DNA from: an uncultured Atopobium sp.
GTDB taxonomy: Bacteria > Actinomycetota > Coriobacteriia > Coriobacteriales > Atopobiaceae
Assembly: GCA_947090525.1 (NCBI GenBank)
Contig: CAMUON010000001.1
Coordinates: 62,001 to 126,000, forward strand
Direction of reading: 5' to 3'
Length of the DNA stretch: 64,000 nt
This document shows, one piece after another, positions 43,657 through 51,536 of this stretch. The first letter of the stretch is position 1. Every line of letters begins with the position of its first letter. The notes below the pieces were generated by a model. That model searched no databases. It was not told the origin of the DNA and saw only the letters and a program-made list of their open reading frames with translations. The position numbers and the translations under genes were made by a program.

Positions 43657-44178
43657 ATGCCACGTGATCGTAAGCGCCAGGATGACTCCGAGCTTCAGGA
43701 GCGCGTAGTTTACATCCATCGCGTATCTAAAACTGTAAAAGGTGGACGTCGTATGTCCTTACTTGCACTTGTTGTTGTAGGAGACGGCAAGGGCAATGTA
43801 GGTATTGGTATGGGTAAGTCTGCCGAGGTTCCACAAGCAATTCAAAAAGCTGTGGACGATGCAAAAAAGAATATGTTCCATGTGCCTATCACAGAAAATG
43901 GTTCAGTTCCTCATGCTGTTAAAGAGCACTATGGTGCTGGTTGTGTATTGATCCAACCTGCTGTACCTGGTACTGGTGTTATTGCTGGAGGTCCTGTTCG
44001 TCCTCTGTTTGAAATGGCTGGAATTACCAATGTACTGTCTAAGTCATTGGGTACCGGCAACGCTCTTAACATGATCAAAGCTGCCGCAAAAGGCTTGCAA
44101 TCTTTGACAAGCCCCGAAGAAGCAGCTGCTCGTCGTGGTATGAGCGTAAAAGAGATGTTTAATGGAAAGGAGGCCTAA
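43657..44178 (+). CDS. rpsE: 30S ribosomal protein S5
   Basis: S5, 173 residues, at the mRNA entry and important for fidelity. The conserved RVSKTVKGGRRMSLLALVVV and the GVIAGGPVRPLFEMAGI stretch of the second domain are present. AGGAGG lies before the ATG, directly after the rplR stop. The protein ends at MSVKEMFNGKEA. Standard order, with rpmD five bases later. Confidence 0.98.
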   Translation: MPRDRKRQDDSELQERVVYIHRVSKTVKGGRRMSLLALVVVGDGKGNVGIGMGKSAEVPQAIQKAVDDAKKNMFHVPITENGSVPHAVKEHYGAGCVLIQPAVPGTGVIAGGPVRPLFEMAGITNVLSKSLGTGNALNMIKAAAKGLQSLTSPEEAAARRGMSVKEMFNGKEA

Positions 44179-44183
44179 GCACC

Positions 44184-44372
44184 ATGGCTGATAAAAAAGT
44201 AAGCGTTAAGCTTGTTCGCAGTGCCGTTGCATCTGTGAAAAAAGATCAAACATTGACCTGTCGTGCAATGGGTCTTCGTAAAATTGGTGACGTTTCGGTT
44301 CTCCCTGATAACCCAAGCGTCCGTGGAATGATCTTCAAGGTAAAGCACCTTGTTGAGGTTGAAGAGAACTAG
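44184..44372 (+). CDS. rpmD: 50S ribosomal protein L30
   Basis: L30, 62 residues, a small domain II protein. It shows the family pattern VSVKLVRSAVASVKKDQTLT and LPDNPSVRGMIFKVKHLVEV. AAAGGAGG lies before the ATG inside the end of rpsE. L30 is not universal but is usual in Actinobacteria. Standard place between rpsE and rplO. Confidence 0.96.
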   Translation: MADKKVSVKLVRSAVASVKKDQTLTCRAMGLRKIGDVSVLPDNPSVRGMIFKVKHLVEVEEN

Positions 44373-44383
44373 GAGCAATTCAT

Positions 44384-44824
44384 ATGCAACTCAACGATCT
44401 TCGTCCTGCACAAGGTTCCAAGAAATCACGTAAGCGCATTGGACGCGGTAATTCTTCTGGTTTTGGAACAACCGCTGGCCGTGGTACTAAAGGTCAGCTT
44501 TCTCGTGCAGGTGGCGGTAAGGGAGCAGGTTTTGAAGGTGGTCAGCAGCCCTTGGCTATGCGTCTTCCAAAACTTCCCGGCTTCACCAATCACAGCCGCA
44601 TCGAGTACACTGCGGTAAATGTTTCTCGTCTGGATGCTCTCTTTGCTGATGGAGACACCGTAAATGACGAGTCTCTCGTAGCAAAAGGCGTTATCAAGAA
44701 CACCTTTATTCCGGTAAAGGTATTGGGTGACGGCACGCTTTCCAAGAAACTCACCGTTTCGGTAGACAAGATCTCCGCCTCTGCCAAGGCAAAAATTGAG
44801 GCGGCCGGAGGAAAGGTCGAATAG
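44384..44824 (+). CDS. rplO: 50S ribosomal protein L15
   Basis: L15, 146 residues, a late-assembly large-subunit protein. It begins MQLNDLRPAQGSKKSRKRIG, with the Gly-rich RGTKGQLSRAGGGKGAGFEG extension that winds through 23S rRNA, followed by the globular domain. GGAGC lies before the ATG. Two bases separate its stop from the secY start. Confidence 0.98.
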   Translation: MQLNDLRPAQGSKKSRKRIGRGNSSGFGTTAGRGTKGQLSRAGGGKGAGFEGGQQPLAMRLPKLPGFTNHSRIEYTAVNVSRLDALFADGDTVNDESLVAKGVIKNTFIPVKVLGDGTLSKKLTVSVDKISASAKAKIEAAGGKVE

Positions 44825-44826
44825 GA

Positions 44827-46107
44827 GTGTTTAGGGGAATAGCAAGCGCGTTTCGCATTCCAGAGCTCAGAGGCAAGATATTCGTCACGGTGGGCATCCT
44901 TTTGCTCTATCGTTTTGGCGCATATCTACCGGCGCCGGGCGTGCCTTTTGCGCGCATGCTTCAGGCATTCCAAGAGGCTTCCGCAGCAAGCGGTGCCATG
45001 GCTGTGCTCAACCTGTTTTCGGGCGGTGCGCTTTCGCGCGTTTCGGTGTTTAGCTTGGGTATCATGCCCTACATCACCGCTCAAATTATTTTGCAAATGT
45101 TTCAGGCTGTTGTCCCTTCTTTGGCCGAAATGGCCAAAGAAGGCGAGAGCGGCCAGCGCAAGATTACGCAGTACACGCGCTATCTTACGGTAGCTTTGGC
45201 GCTCATCAACGCCATCGGGTACTATTTCTTGTTCAAGAGCTACGGGATCAATTTCCAAAGCCAAGGTTTTCCTGAGGTGGTTGAGGCGTGCATCATTGTT
45301 GGTGTGCTTCTCGTGGGTGCCATCATCATTATGTGGCTTGGTGAGGTTATTACCCAGCGTGGCGTCGGCAACGGCATGAGTCTTATCATCTTTGCCAACA
45401 TCATGGCTGGTCTTCCTTCTGCTCTTACGTCTACAATCAATACTTCAACGCTTGGTATGATTACGACTGTAGTGACGCTTTTGGTGATTTTGGCTATCGT
45501 GCCCGTTATCATCTTTATTGAGCGCGGTCAGAGAAGAATTCCTATTCAGTATGCTAAGCGTGTGATGGGTCGCCGCATTATGGGAGGTCAATCCACCTAT
45601 TTGCCTATCAAGGTGAATACGGCAGGCGTTGTGCCTATCATCTTTGCTTCGGCTCTGTTGTACATGCCTGCGCAGCTCGCGGTGTTCTTCCCGCGTGTCG
45701 ATTGGATTCAGTCCTTTGCAAATTCGCTTGCATCGGGTTGGGTCAACTGGGTACTTTCGGTATTGCTCATCGTATTCTTTGCGTATTTCTACACGGCTAT
45801 GGTGTTCAATCCTGAGGACACATCCGACCAGCTCAAGAAGCAGGGCGGCTTTGTTCCGGGTGTGCGTCCTGGTGGGGCAACTGCTTCCTACATCAAAAAT
45901 GTTCTCGATCATATCACGCTTCCGGGAGCATTATTTATGGCTGCTATCGCGGTTATCCCGTCAATTTTGTTCAAGTTTACGGGGAATACGCTTTTGCAGG
46001 CGTTTGGCGGTACGTCGGTCCTCATTATGGTGGGCGTTGCGATGGATACCATCTCTCAGCTCGAGAGCCAGCTCAAGATGCACAACTACAATGGTCTTTT
46101 CCACTAG
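44827..46107 (+). CDS. secY: Protein translocase subunit SecY
   Basis: SecY, 426 residues, ten membrane helices forming the protein-conducting channel of the SecYEG complex. The plug and lateral-gate region shows RVSVFSLGIMPYITAQIILQ, and the cytoplasmic loop GERGQRRIPIQYAKRV is present as IERGQRRIPIQYAKRVMGRR. GTG start, with GGAGGAAAGG about 10 bases upstream inside rplO. It is the last gene before a terminator. Length is normal. Confidence 0.98.
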   Translation: MFRGIASAFRIPELRGKIFVTVGILLLYRFGAYLPAPGVPFARMLQAFQEASAASGAMAVLNLFSGGALSRVSVFSLGIMPYITAQIILQMFQAVVPSLAEMAKEGESGQRKITQYTRYLTVALALINAIGYYFLFKSYGINFQSQGFPEVVEACIIVGVLLVGAIIIMWLGEVITQRGVGNGMSLIIFANIMAGLPSALTSTINTSTLGMITTVVTLLVILAIVPVIIFIERGQRRIPIQYAKRVMGRRIMGGQSTYLPIKVNTAGVVPIIFASALLYMPAQLAVFFPRVDWIQSFANSLASGWVNWVLSVLLIVFFAYFYTAMVFNPEDTSDQLKKQGGFVPGVRPGGATASYIKNVLDHITLPGALFMAAIAVIPSILFKFTGNTLLQAFGGTSVLIMVGVAMDTISQLESQLKMHNYNGLFH

Positions 46108-46146
46108 TTTTTCGTAGCTGAGCATGTGTGTTACATAGTGCGAGTT

Positions 46147-46177
46147 AAACGGAGTCTTTTTGGCTCCGTTTTCTTTT
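46147..46177 (+). terminator. Terminator after secY
   Basis: AAACGGAG and CTCCGTTTT form an 8-base stem around TCTTTTTGG, followed by a pyrimidine-rich run. It separates the spc genes from adk, which therefore has its own promoter in the 170-base gap. That gap has several GCTTGCTCG repeats. Confidence 0.8.
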
Positions 46178-46356
46178 AGCAAGCTCGCATGCTTGCTCGC
46201 GTGCTTGCTCAGATGCGCCTGATGCGCCTCGCCTGCGCGAACGTAGCTTTCGCTTCTAGCTCAGCTACGCTCTTGCTTGAGCCGCCTCCCATGCGCGCCG
46301 TCTCAAAACGTGTTACATTGTTTTCATCTATAGATTAAGCGAAAGGTTTGGATCCT

Positions 46357-46983
46357 ATGAATCTCGTGCTTTTAGGCGCTCCTGGTGCTGGAAAAGGTAC
46401 TCAGGCGCAAAAATTGGTGGCAGAGTATGGCTTTGTCCATATCTCAACAGGCGATCTCTTGAGAAGCGCCGTTAAAGCCCAGACTCCCTTGGGAAAAGAA
46501 GCAAAATCATACATGGACGAGGGCAAACTTGTCCCCGATAGCCTGGTGATCAACCTGGTAAAGGAGCGTCTCTCTAAGACTGACATTTCTCGTGGTTTTT
46601 TGCTTGATGGTTTCCCCAGAAATTGTGAACAAGCACGCGTACTCGATGAAGAGCTGCAGCAAATGGGCATTGAGCTTGCGGGTGCTCTCTACGTTAAGGT
46701 TGATTTTGACCTCATTACCGAGCGTTTGAGCTCCAGAAGAACGTGCCGTGCGTGCGCTTATACCGCTGGCAAAGACGTCACCACCTGCCCTGCCTGCGGG
46801 GGAGAGATGTATCAGCGCGCAGATGATAAACCCGAAACGATTCAAAAGCGTCTCCAGACCTATGAAAAGGAAACAGCACCTTTGGTTGCCTACTATCAAG
46901 CGCAATCTAAGCTCAAAGAAGTTGATGGTAGCGCTTCGCCAGATGCTGTATTCGCACAAACTAAGGAGCTTCTCGGTCTATGA
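46357..46983 (+). CDS. adk: Adenylate kinase
   Basis: 208 residues. The ATG at 46357 is chosen over the TTG at 46348 because it is better spaced from AAAGG and gives the family start MNLVLLGAPGAGKGTQAQKL. P-loop GAPGAGKGTQ; AMP-site HISTGDLLR and GFPRN; long lid domain with a zinc knot of four cysteines (CRACA and CPACG). It interconverts ATP, ADP and AMP. The stop overlaps map by four bases (ATGA), so the two are coupled. Confidence 0.97.
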   Translation: MNLVLLGAPGAGKGTQAQKLVAEYGFVHISTGDLLRSAVKAQTPLGKEAKSYMDEGKLVPDSLVINLVKERLSKTDISRGFLLDGFPRNCEQARVLDEELQQMGIELAGALYVKVDFDLITERLSSRRTCRACAYTAGKDVTTCPACGGEMYQRADDKPETIQKRLQTYEKETAPLVAYYQAQSKLKEVDGSASPDAVFAQTKELLGL

Positions 46984-47786
46984 TTCACATAAAAACTGCT
47001 GCGCAAATCGAAGACATGAAGCGAGCAGGTGCTCTCTCCAAGCAAGCCTTGCGCTTTGCGCAAACCCTCATTAAACCTGGCGTTTCGACAAAAGAAATCG
47101 ATGCTGCTGTGGAGAATTTTATACGCCTGCGTCAAGGCATCCCCACCTTCAAAGGATACTATGGCTATCCGGCGAGTCTTTGCTCTTCGATCAACGATCA
47201 AATCGTGCACGGCATTCCATCTCCCACAGCCATTCTCAAAGAGGGCGATATCGTCTCCATCGATACCGGTGCTACCGTTGGAGGCTGGGTCGGGGATAAT
47301 GCCTGGACATTCTACTGTGGATCGGTAAGTGCAGAAACAAAGGCGCTGTGCGAAGTTACGCGCGATTGTTTGCTTGAGGGCATCGCTGCTGCTGTTCCTG
47401 GAAATCATGTAGGCGATATCGGCCATGCGGTGCAGGTACTTGCCGAAAAACACGGCTATGGTGTCGTGAGAGATTATGTGGGCCATGGTGTAGGTCACGA
47501 CATGCACGAAGACCCCAATGTTCCCAACTATGGCAAAAAAGGACGCGGCGTTCGCCTGCAAGAAGGCATGGTTATTGCTATCGAGCCCATGATTACGCTC
47601 GGTGACTACGCAAGTCACACTCTTCCCGACGGATGGGGAGTTGTGACTGACGACGGCTCATGGGCAGCTCACTTTGAAAACACACTCGCCATCACAAAAG
47701 ACGGTCCCGTTGTATTGACGGCTGATGAGTATGGTAGTGAATGCGCGATGCAAGGCGGCGCTCCCATGGATGCCGAGGCGCGCTAG
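46980..47786 (+). CDS. map: Methionine aminopeptidase, type I
   Basis: 268 residues. It removes the first methionine from nascent proteins. Metal ligands are visible in DTGATVGGWVGDNAWTF (two Asp), GVGHDMHEDPNVPNYG (His) and VIAIEPMITLGD (Glu), with the last Glu in HFENTLAIT. The N-terminal VENFIRLRQGIPTFKGYYGY part carries the conserved FKGY..P. Four-base overlap with adk. The order secY-adk-map-infA is standard. Length is normal; no N-terminal zinc domain. Confidence 0.97.
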   Translation: MIHIKTAAQIEDMKRAGALSKQALRFAQTLIKPGVSTKEIDAAVENFIRLRQGIPTFKGYYGYPASLCSSINDQIVHGIPSPTAILKEGDIVSIDTGATVGGWVGDNAWTFYCGSVSAETKALCEVTRDCLLEGIAAAVPGNHVGDIGHAVQVLAEKHGYGVVRDYVGHGVGHDMHEDPNVPNYGKKGRGVRLQEGMVIAIEPMITLGDYASHTLPDGWGVVTDDGSWAAHFENTLAITKDGPVVLTADEYGSECAMQGGAPMDAEAR

Positions 47787-47962
47787 TCTTTTTCTAAAGG
47801 CCCCCGTTCGTGGAGCTGTTGGTGCCTTGCGCCATTTGCGTGCTGCGTGCCGCGCGTCCCGCGCCTCAACAAATATGTACAATCCGTGACTGTATTTTAT
47901 TTCGTGCTGATTTTATGTATGATAGATCATCGCTGTGATTTATAAAAAAGAAAGTAGGTACG

Positions 47963-48181
47963 GTGAGTAAACAAGACGGAATCGAGCTAGAGGGAACAGT
48001 GCTAGAACCCTTACCAAATGCTATGTTTAACGTAGAGCTCGAAAACGGAAAAACGATACTCTGTACTATTTCCGGCAAGATTCGCATGAATTACATTCGT
48101 ATTTTGCCTGGCGATAAGGTTACGGTGGAGATTTCCCCCTACGACCTCACACGTGGTCGCATTACCTATCGCTACAAATAA
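47963..48181 (+). CDS. infA: Translation initiation factor IF-1
   Basis: IF-1, 72 residues, an OB-fold protein that blocks the ribosomal A site during initiation. It matches the family over its full length (DGIELEGTVLEPLPNAMFNV, GKIRMNYIRILPGDKVTVE, SPYDLTRGRITYRYK). GTG start at 47963 with AAAGTAGG upstream. A possible -10 TATGAT lies at 47918 without a clear -35. The gap of 176 bases after map suggests a separate promoter. Confidence 0.97.
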   Translation: MSKQDGIELEGTVLEPLPNAMFNVELENGKTILCTISGKIRMNYIRILPGDKVTVEISPYDLTRGRITYRYK

Positions 48182-48290
48182 CCTCGTGTAAGTTACAGCA
48201 AAGCGCCTGCGGCTGGGCGTTGTCCGAGAGATGAAGGCATACGCCACGATCTCGCTACCAGTTTATTCGTACTACTGGGAGGAAGTTCAA

Positions 48291-48404
48291 ATGAAGGTAC
48301 GCCCTTCGGTAAAGAAGATGTGCGACAAGTGCAAAGTCATTCGTCGCCATGGCAAGGTTTACGTGATCTGCGAGAACCCTCGCCACAAGCAGCGTCAGGG
48401 CTAA
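48291..48404 (+). CDS. rpmJ: 50S ribosomal protein L36
   Basis: L36, 37 residues, found by reading the sequence between infA and rpsM. It translates as MKVRPSVKKMCDKCKVIRRH, then GKVYVICENPRHKQRQG. The zinc ligands Cys11, Cys14, Cys27 and His32 of the C+ type are all present. GGGAGGAAG lies before the ATG. It stabilises the peptidyl-transferase region. rpsM follows after 15 bases. Confidence 0.97.
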   Translation: MKVRPSVKKMCDKCKVIRRHGKVYVICENPRHKQRQG

Positions 48405-48419
48405 GAGAGGAGCTCGAAG

Positions 48420-48791
48420 TTGGCACGTATTAACGGTGTCGACCTGCCGCGCGACAAGCGCATTGAGGTCGGTCTTACGTATCTATACGGTATTGGGCAA
48501 ACAAGAGCAACTCAAGTTTGCGCCGAAACCGGAATCAATCCAGACACGCGCGTCAAGGATCTGACAGAGGACGAAGTTACAAAGATTCGTGATTACATCG
48601 ACAAAAACTTCACCACTGAAGGTGACTTGCGTCGCGAAGTTCGACAAAATACTGCTCGCTTGATGGAGATCGGCTGCTATCGCGGCCTTCGCCATCGTAA
48701 GGGTCTTCCTGTTCGCGGTCAGCGCACCCACACAAACGCTCGTACTCGTAAGGGTAAGAGACGCCAAATTGGTGCTAAGAAGAAGGCCTAG
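48420..48791 (+). CDS. rpsM: 30S ribosomal protein S13
   Basis: S13, 123 residues, in the head at the subunit bridge. TTG start at 48420 (protein MARINGVDLPRDKRIEVGLT) with AGAGGAG 8 bases upstream. The conserved LRHRKGLPVRGQRTHTNART and the basic tail RKGKRRQIGAKKKA are present. First of the alpha-operon genes after rpmJ. Confidence 0.98.
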   Translation: MARINGVDLPRDKRIEVGLTYLYGIGQTRATQVCAETGINPDTRVKDLTEDEVTKIRDYIDKNFTTEGDLRREVRQNTARLMEIGCYRGLRHRKGLPVRGQRTHTNARTRKGKRRQIGAKKKA

Positions 48792-48800
48792 GAGTAGATT

Positions 48801-49199
48801 ATGCCAAAGAAACAAGTACGCACCCAGCATATTCGCCGCTCTGAGCGTAAGAATATCGCCGTGGGTCAAGCTCATATCAAGAGCACATTCAACAACACAA
48901 CTATTTCTATTACTGATCCCCAAGGCAACGTTATTGCTTGGCAATCAGGCGGAACTGTTGGCTTTAAGGGCTCGCGTAAATCCACTCCATTTGCGGCTCA
49001 AATCGCTGCAGAAGCATGCGCAAAAGCAGCTATGGAGCACGGCCTTCGCAAAGTTGCAGTATTCGTGAAGGGTCCGGGTTCTGGTCGCGAGACCGCAATT
49101 CGTTCTCTTCAGGCAGCAGGTCTTGAAGTGTCGGGTATCCAGGACAAGACTCCTGTACCTCACAACGGCTGCCGTCCATGCAAACGTCGTCGCGTGTAG
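48801..49199 (+). CDS. rpsK: 30S ribosomal protein S11
   Basis: S11, 132 residues, on the platform near the exit-site mRNA. It has IKSTFNNTTISITDPQGNVI and ends with the conserved VPHNGCRPCKRRRV. AGGAG lies before the ATG. It sits between rpsM and rpsD as usual. Confidence 0.98.
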   Translation: MPKKQVRTQHIRRSERKNIAVGQAHIKSTFNNTTISITDPQGNVIAWQSGGTVGFKGSRKSTPFAAQIAAEACAKAAMEHGLRKVAVFVKGPGSGRETAIRSLQAAGLEVSGIQDKTPVPHNGCRPCKRRRV

Positions 49200-49217
49200 T
49201 AAGGAAGGACAGTAACT

Positions 49218-49811
49218 ATGGCAATTGATAGGACCCCTGTCCTCAAGAGATGCCGTCAACTCGAGATTGAACCTGTTGTTATGGGAATTAACAAGAAGTC
49301 CAATCGTCAACCAAGACAACGTCGTCGTCAGTTGAGCGAGTATGGTACTCAGCTTCGTGAAAAACAAAAAGCTAAATTTATCTACGGTATTCTTGAGAAA
49401 CAGTTTCGCGGTTATTACACCAAAGCTATGAAGGCTGAGGGTATTACTGGTGATAACCTTATGAGTTTGTTAGAAACCCGTTTGGATAATGTTGTATTCC
49501 GTCTTGGTTTTGCACGTACTCGTAAAGAGTCTCGTCAAACAATTCGTCACGGACACATTACCGTAAACGGTAAACGTGTAGATATTCCTTCTTATCAGGT
49601 AAAGGCTGACGATGTTATTGCTGTTAGCTCTAAAGCAAAAGATTTGCTTCCTATTAAGGAATCTCTTATCGTTTCTGAGCGTATGGCAGTTCCTGCTTGG
49701 CTTGAGGTTGATGTAGAAAAGCTTCAAGGTAAAGTTCTTCAAATTCCTGTACGCGATCAAATTGACCTTGATATCGATGCTCAGCTCATCGTTGAGCTCT
49801 ATTCTAAGTAA
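49218..49811 (+). CDS. rpsD: 30S ribosomal protein S4
   Basis: S4, 197 residues, a primary 16S-binding protein and part of the mRNA entry site. The start MAIDRTPVLKRCRQLEIEP lacks the four-cysteine zinc motif seen in some species. The S4 RNA-binding domain is visible as LETRLDNVVFRLGFARTRKE, SRQTIRHGHITVNGKRVDIP. AAGGAAGG lies before the ATG. S4 represses the alpha operon in E. coli. Its codon use is slightly more AT-rich than its neighbours'. Confidence 0.98.
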   Translation: MAIDRTPVLKRCRQLEIEPVVMGINKKSNRQPRQRRRQLSEYGTQLREKQKAKFIYGILEKQFRGYYTKAMKAEGITGDNLMSLLETRLDNVVFRLGFARTRKESRQTIRHGHITVNGKRVDIPSYQVKADDVIAVSSKAKDLLPIKESLIVSERMAVPAWLEVDVEKLQGKVLQIPVRDQIDLDIDAQLIVELYSK

Positions 49812-49832
49812 CCTGATTGGCAGGAGGTATTC

Positions 49833-50777
49833 ATGTCAGAATTCATCCGTCCACAGGTTAGTGTGGTGGATATTTCCGAAAACCTTGCTCGAGTCAATGT
49901 TGAACCGCTTGAGCGTGGCTATGGTGACACATTGGGTAACTCCATGCGTCGCGTCCTCCTTTCTTCCCTGGAAGGCGCTGCTGTTGAGGCTATTCTTGTT
50001 GATGGTGTTCAGCATGAGTTCTCGACTATCGACGGCGTGTACGAGGACGTTACCGACATTGTTCTCAATGTTAAAGGTCTCGTTTTCCGCGCAAATGGTT
50101 CTGGCGAAGAGGCAGAAGCTTCAGTTTCGATTGATGGCCCCTGCACTCTTACCGGTGGAGACTTCAAGATTCCTGCTGAATTTGAGCTTATAAACAAAGA
50201 TCATGTAATTTGCACATTGGGCGAAGGTGCCCACTTGAGCATGCGCATGCGCATTGGAACAGGTCGCGGCTACGTAAGTGGCGACGACAATGAGCGCGAC
50301 GAGGACCCAATAGGTGTTATTCACGTCGATTCGCTCTACTCTCCTGTTCGTCGTTGTGCAAAGACAGTTGAACCTTGCCGTGTTGGTCAACACACCAATT
50401 ACGACCGTCTCGTTCTCGAGATCGAGACAAACGGGAGCATCACTCCTCGAGACGCCGTCCTTGAGGCTGCAGACATTATCAATCAGCACATGAGCGCCTT
50501 TATGGAGCTTGCTGATGACGACGAAGAGCCGCAAGAAGATGCTTCGATTTTCTCCACCGAGGAGGAAGAGGACAATGCTGAGCTCGACAAAGAGGTCGAG
50601 GATCTCGATTTGTCGGTTCGCTCGTACAACTGCCTTAAGCGTGCTGGCATCCACAATGTGCGTCAGCTTGTGGAGTTCTCCGAGAACGACTTGCTTAACA
50701 TTCGCAACTTTGGTGTTAAGAGTATCGAAGAAGTTCGTGAGAAGCTCGAAGAAGCTGGCCTGGGCTTAAAGCCATAA
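49833..50777 (+). CDS. rpoA: RNA polymerase alpha subunit
   Basis: Alpha subunit, 314 residues. N-terminal dimerisation domain with LERGYGDTLGNSMRRVLLSS, then an acidic linker at about 226-255 (DDDEEPQEDASIF, EEEEDNAELDKEVED). The C-terminal domain (VRSYNCLKRAGIHNVRQLVE, FGVKSIEEVREKLEEAGLGL) binds UP elements and activators; the latter has the helix-hairpin-helix that recurs in this organism's RpoC. GCAGGAGG lies before the ATG. Followed by rplQ after 35 bases. Confidence 0.98.
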   Translation: MSEFIRPQVSVVDISENLARVNVEPLERGYGDTLGNSMRRVLLSSLEGAAVEAILVDGVQHEFSTIDGVYEDVTDIVLNVKGLVFRANGSGEEAEASVSIDGPCTLTGGDFKIPAEFELINKDHVICTLGEGAHLSMRMRIGTGRGYVSGDDNERDEDPIGVIHVDSLYSPVRRCAKTVEPCRVGQHTNYDRLVLEIETNGSITPRDAVLEAADIINQHMSAFMELADDDEEPQEDASIFSTEEEEDNAELDKEVEDLDLSVRSYNCLKRAGIHNVRQLVEFSENDLLNIRNFGVKSIEEVREKLEEAGLGLKP

Positions 50778-50812
50778 GACAAAAGCCCATACGTATGAGG
50801 AGACGCTAGACC

Positions 50813-51310
50813 ATGAGACACAATAAAAAAAGAGGTATGAAGCTTGGCACCGATGCCAGCCATACTAAAGCAATGAAGAAGAGCTTGGTTTGCTCCTTGC
50901 TCGCTAATGATCGTATCAAGACGCTTGAGGCCCGTGCAAAGGCCATTCGTCCCGAGGTAGATAAGGTTATTACCTGGGCAAAGAAGGGCGATGTACACGC
51001 TCGTCGTCTTGCTATCGCAAAAGTGGGCAACAAGGAAGTTGTTCGCGAGGTATTCGAAAAGGCCGCTCAAGGTCTTTGGGCCGATCGTGCAGGTGGATAC
51101 ACCCGCATTATGAAGCTTGGTCCTCGCAAAGGTGACGCTGCAGAAGTAGTACTTATCGAGCTCGTTTCTGAAGCAGTCAAAAGCGATTCCAAGCCTGCTG
51201 TAAAGGTTGCAAAGGTTGAGGAAGCTGCCAAGGCTGATAAGGCCGAAAAAGCTGCCGATGCTCCCGAGGCGTCCGCGCCTGCAGAGTCAAAAGACTCCAC
51301 GGAGGAATAG
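50813..51310 (+). CDS. rplQ: 50S ribosomal protein L17 with Ala/Lys-rich tail
   Basis: L17, 165 residues, at the tunnel-exit rim. The conserved MRHNKKRGMKLGTDASHTKA start and the IMKLGPRKGDAAEVVLIEL end of the L17 domain are present. About 45 extra residues follow, made of Ala, Lys, Glu and Ser (AAKADKAEKAADAPEASAPA). Such tails occur in Actinobacteria. GAGGAGAC lies before the ATG. Last gene of the ribosomal cluster, followed by a terminator. Confidence 0.98.
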   Translation: MRHNKKRGMKLGTDASHTKAMKKSLVCSLLANDRIKTLEARAKAIRPEVDKVITWAKKGDVHARRLAIAKVGNKEVVREVFEKAAQGLWADRAGGYTRIMKLGPRKGDAAEVVLIELVSEAVKSDSKPAVKVAKVEEAAKADKAEKAADAPEASAPAESKDSTEE

Positions 51311-51362
51311 GCAAAGGCCTAAGGGTCATAGCTTTGTGACCTGCATGCTTGCATGTTATGAT

Positions 51363-51397
51363 AAAGTGGCTTCGCGCATCAGTGCGGAGCCACTTTC
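51363..51397 (+). terminator. Terminator after rplQ
   Basis: AAAGTGGCTTCGC and GCGGAGCCACTTT pair with one mismatch around GCATCAGT, followed by CCTTT. A TATAAT box (51441) inside GGGTTCCATTATAATGGGTT may belong to a promoter for the next gene, but its -35 is weak. Confidence 0.8.
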
Positions 51398-51536
51398 CTT
51401 TAGCCATACCTAGTGTGGACGTTGCGCTAAAGGGTTCCATTATAATGGGTTTCATTTCCTAAAGGGTCCCATTTCCTAAGCCAGATCTTCTACGTCCAAG
51501 CTGGCACTTTCAATTCGATGAATCTGAGGCCACGAT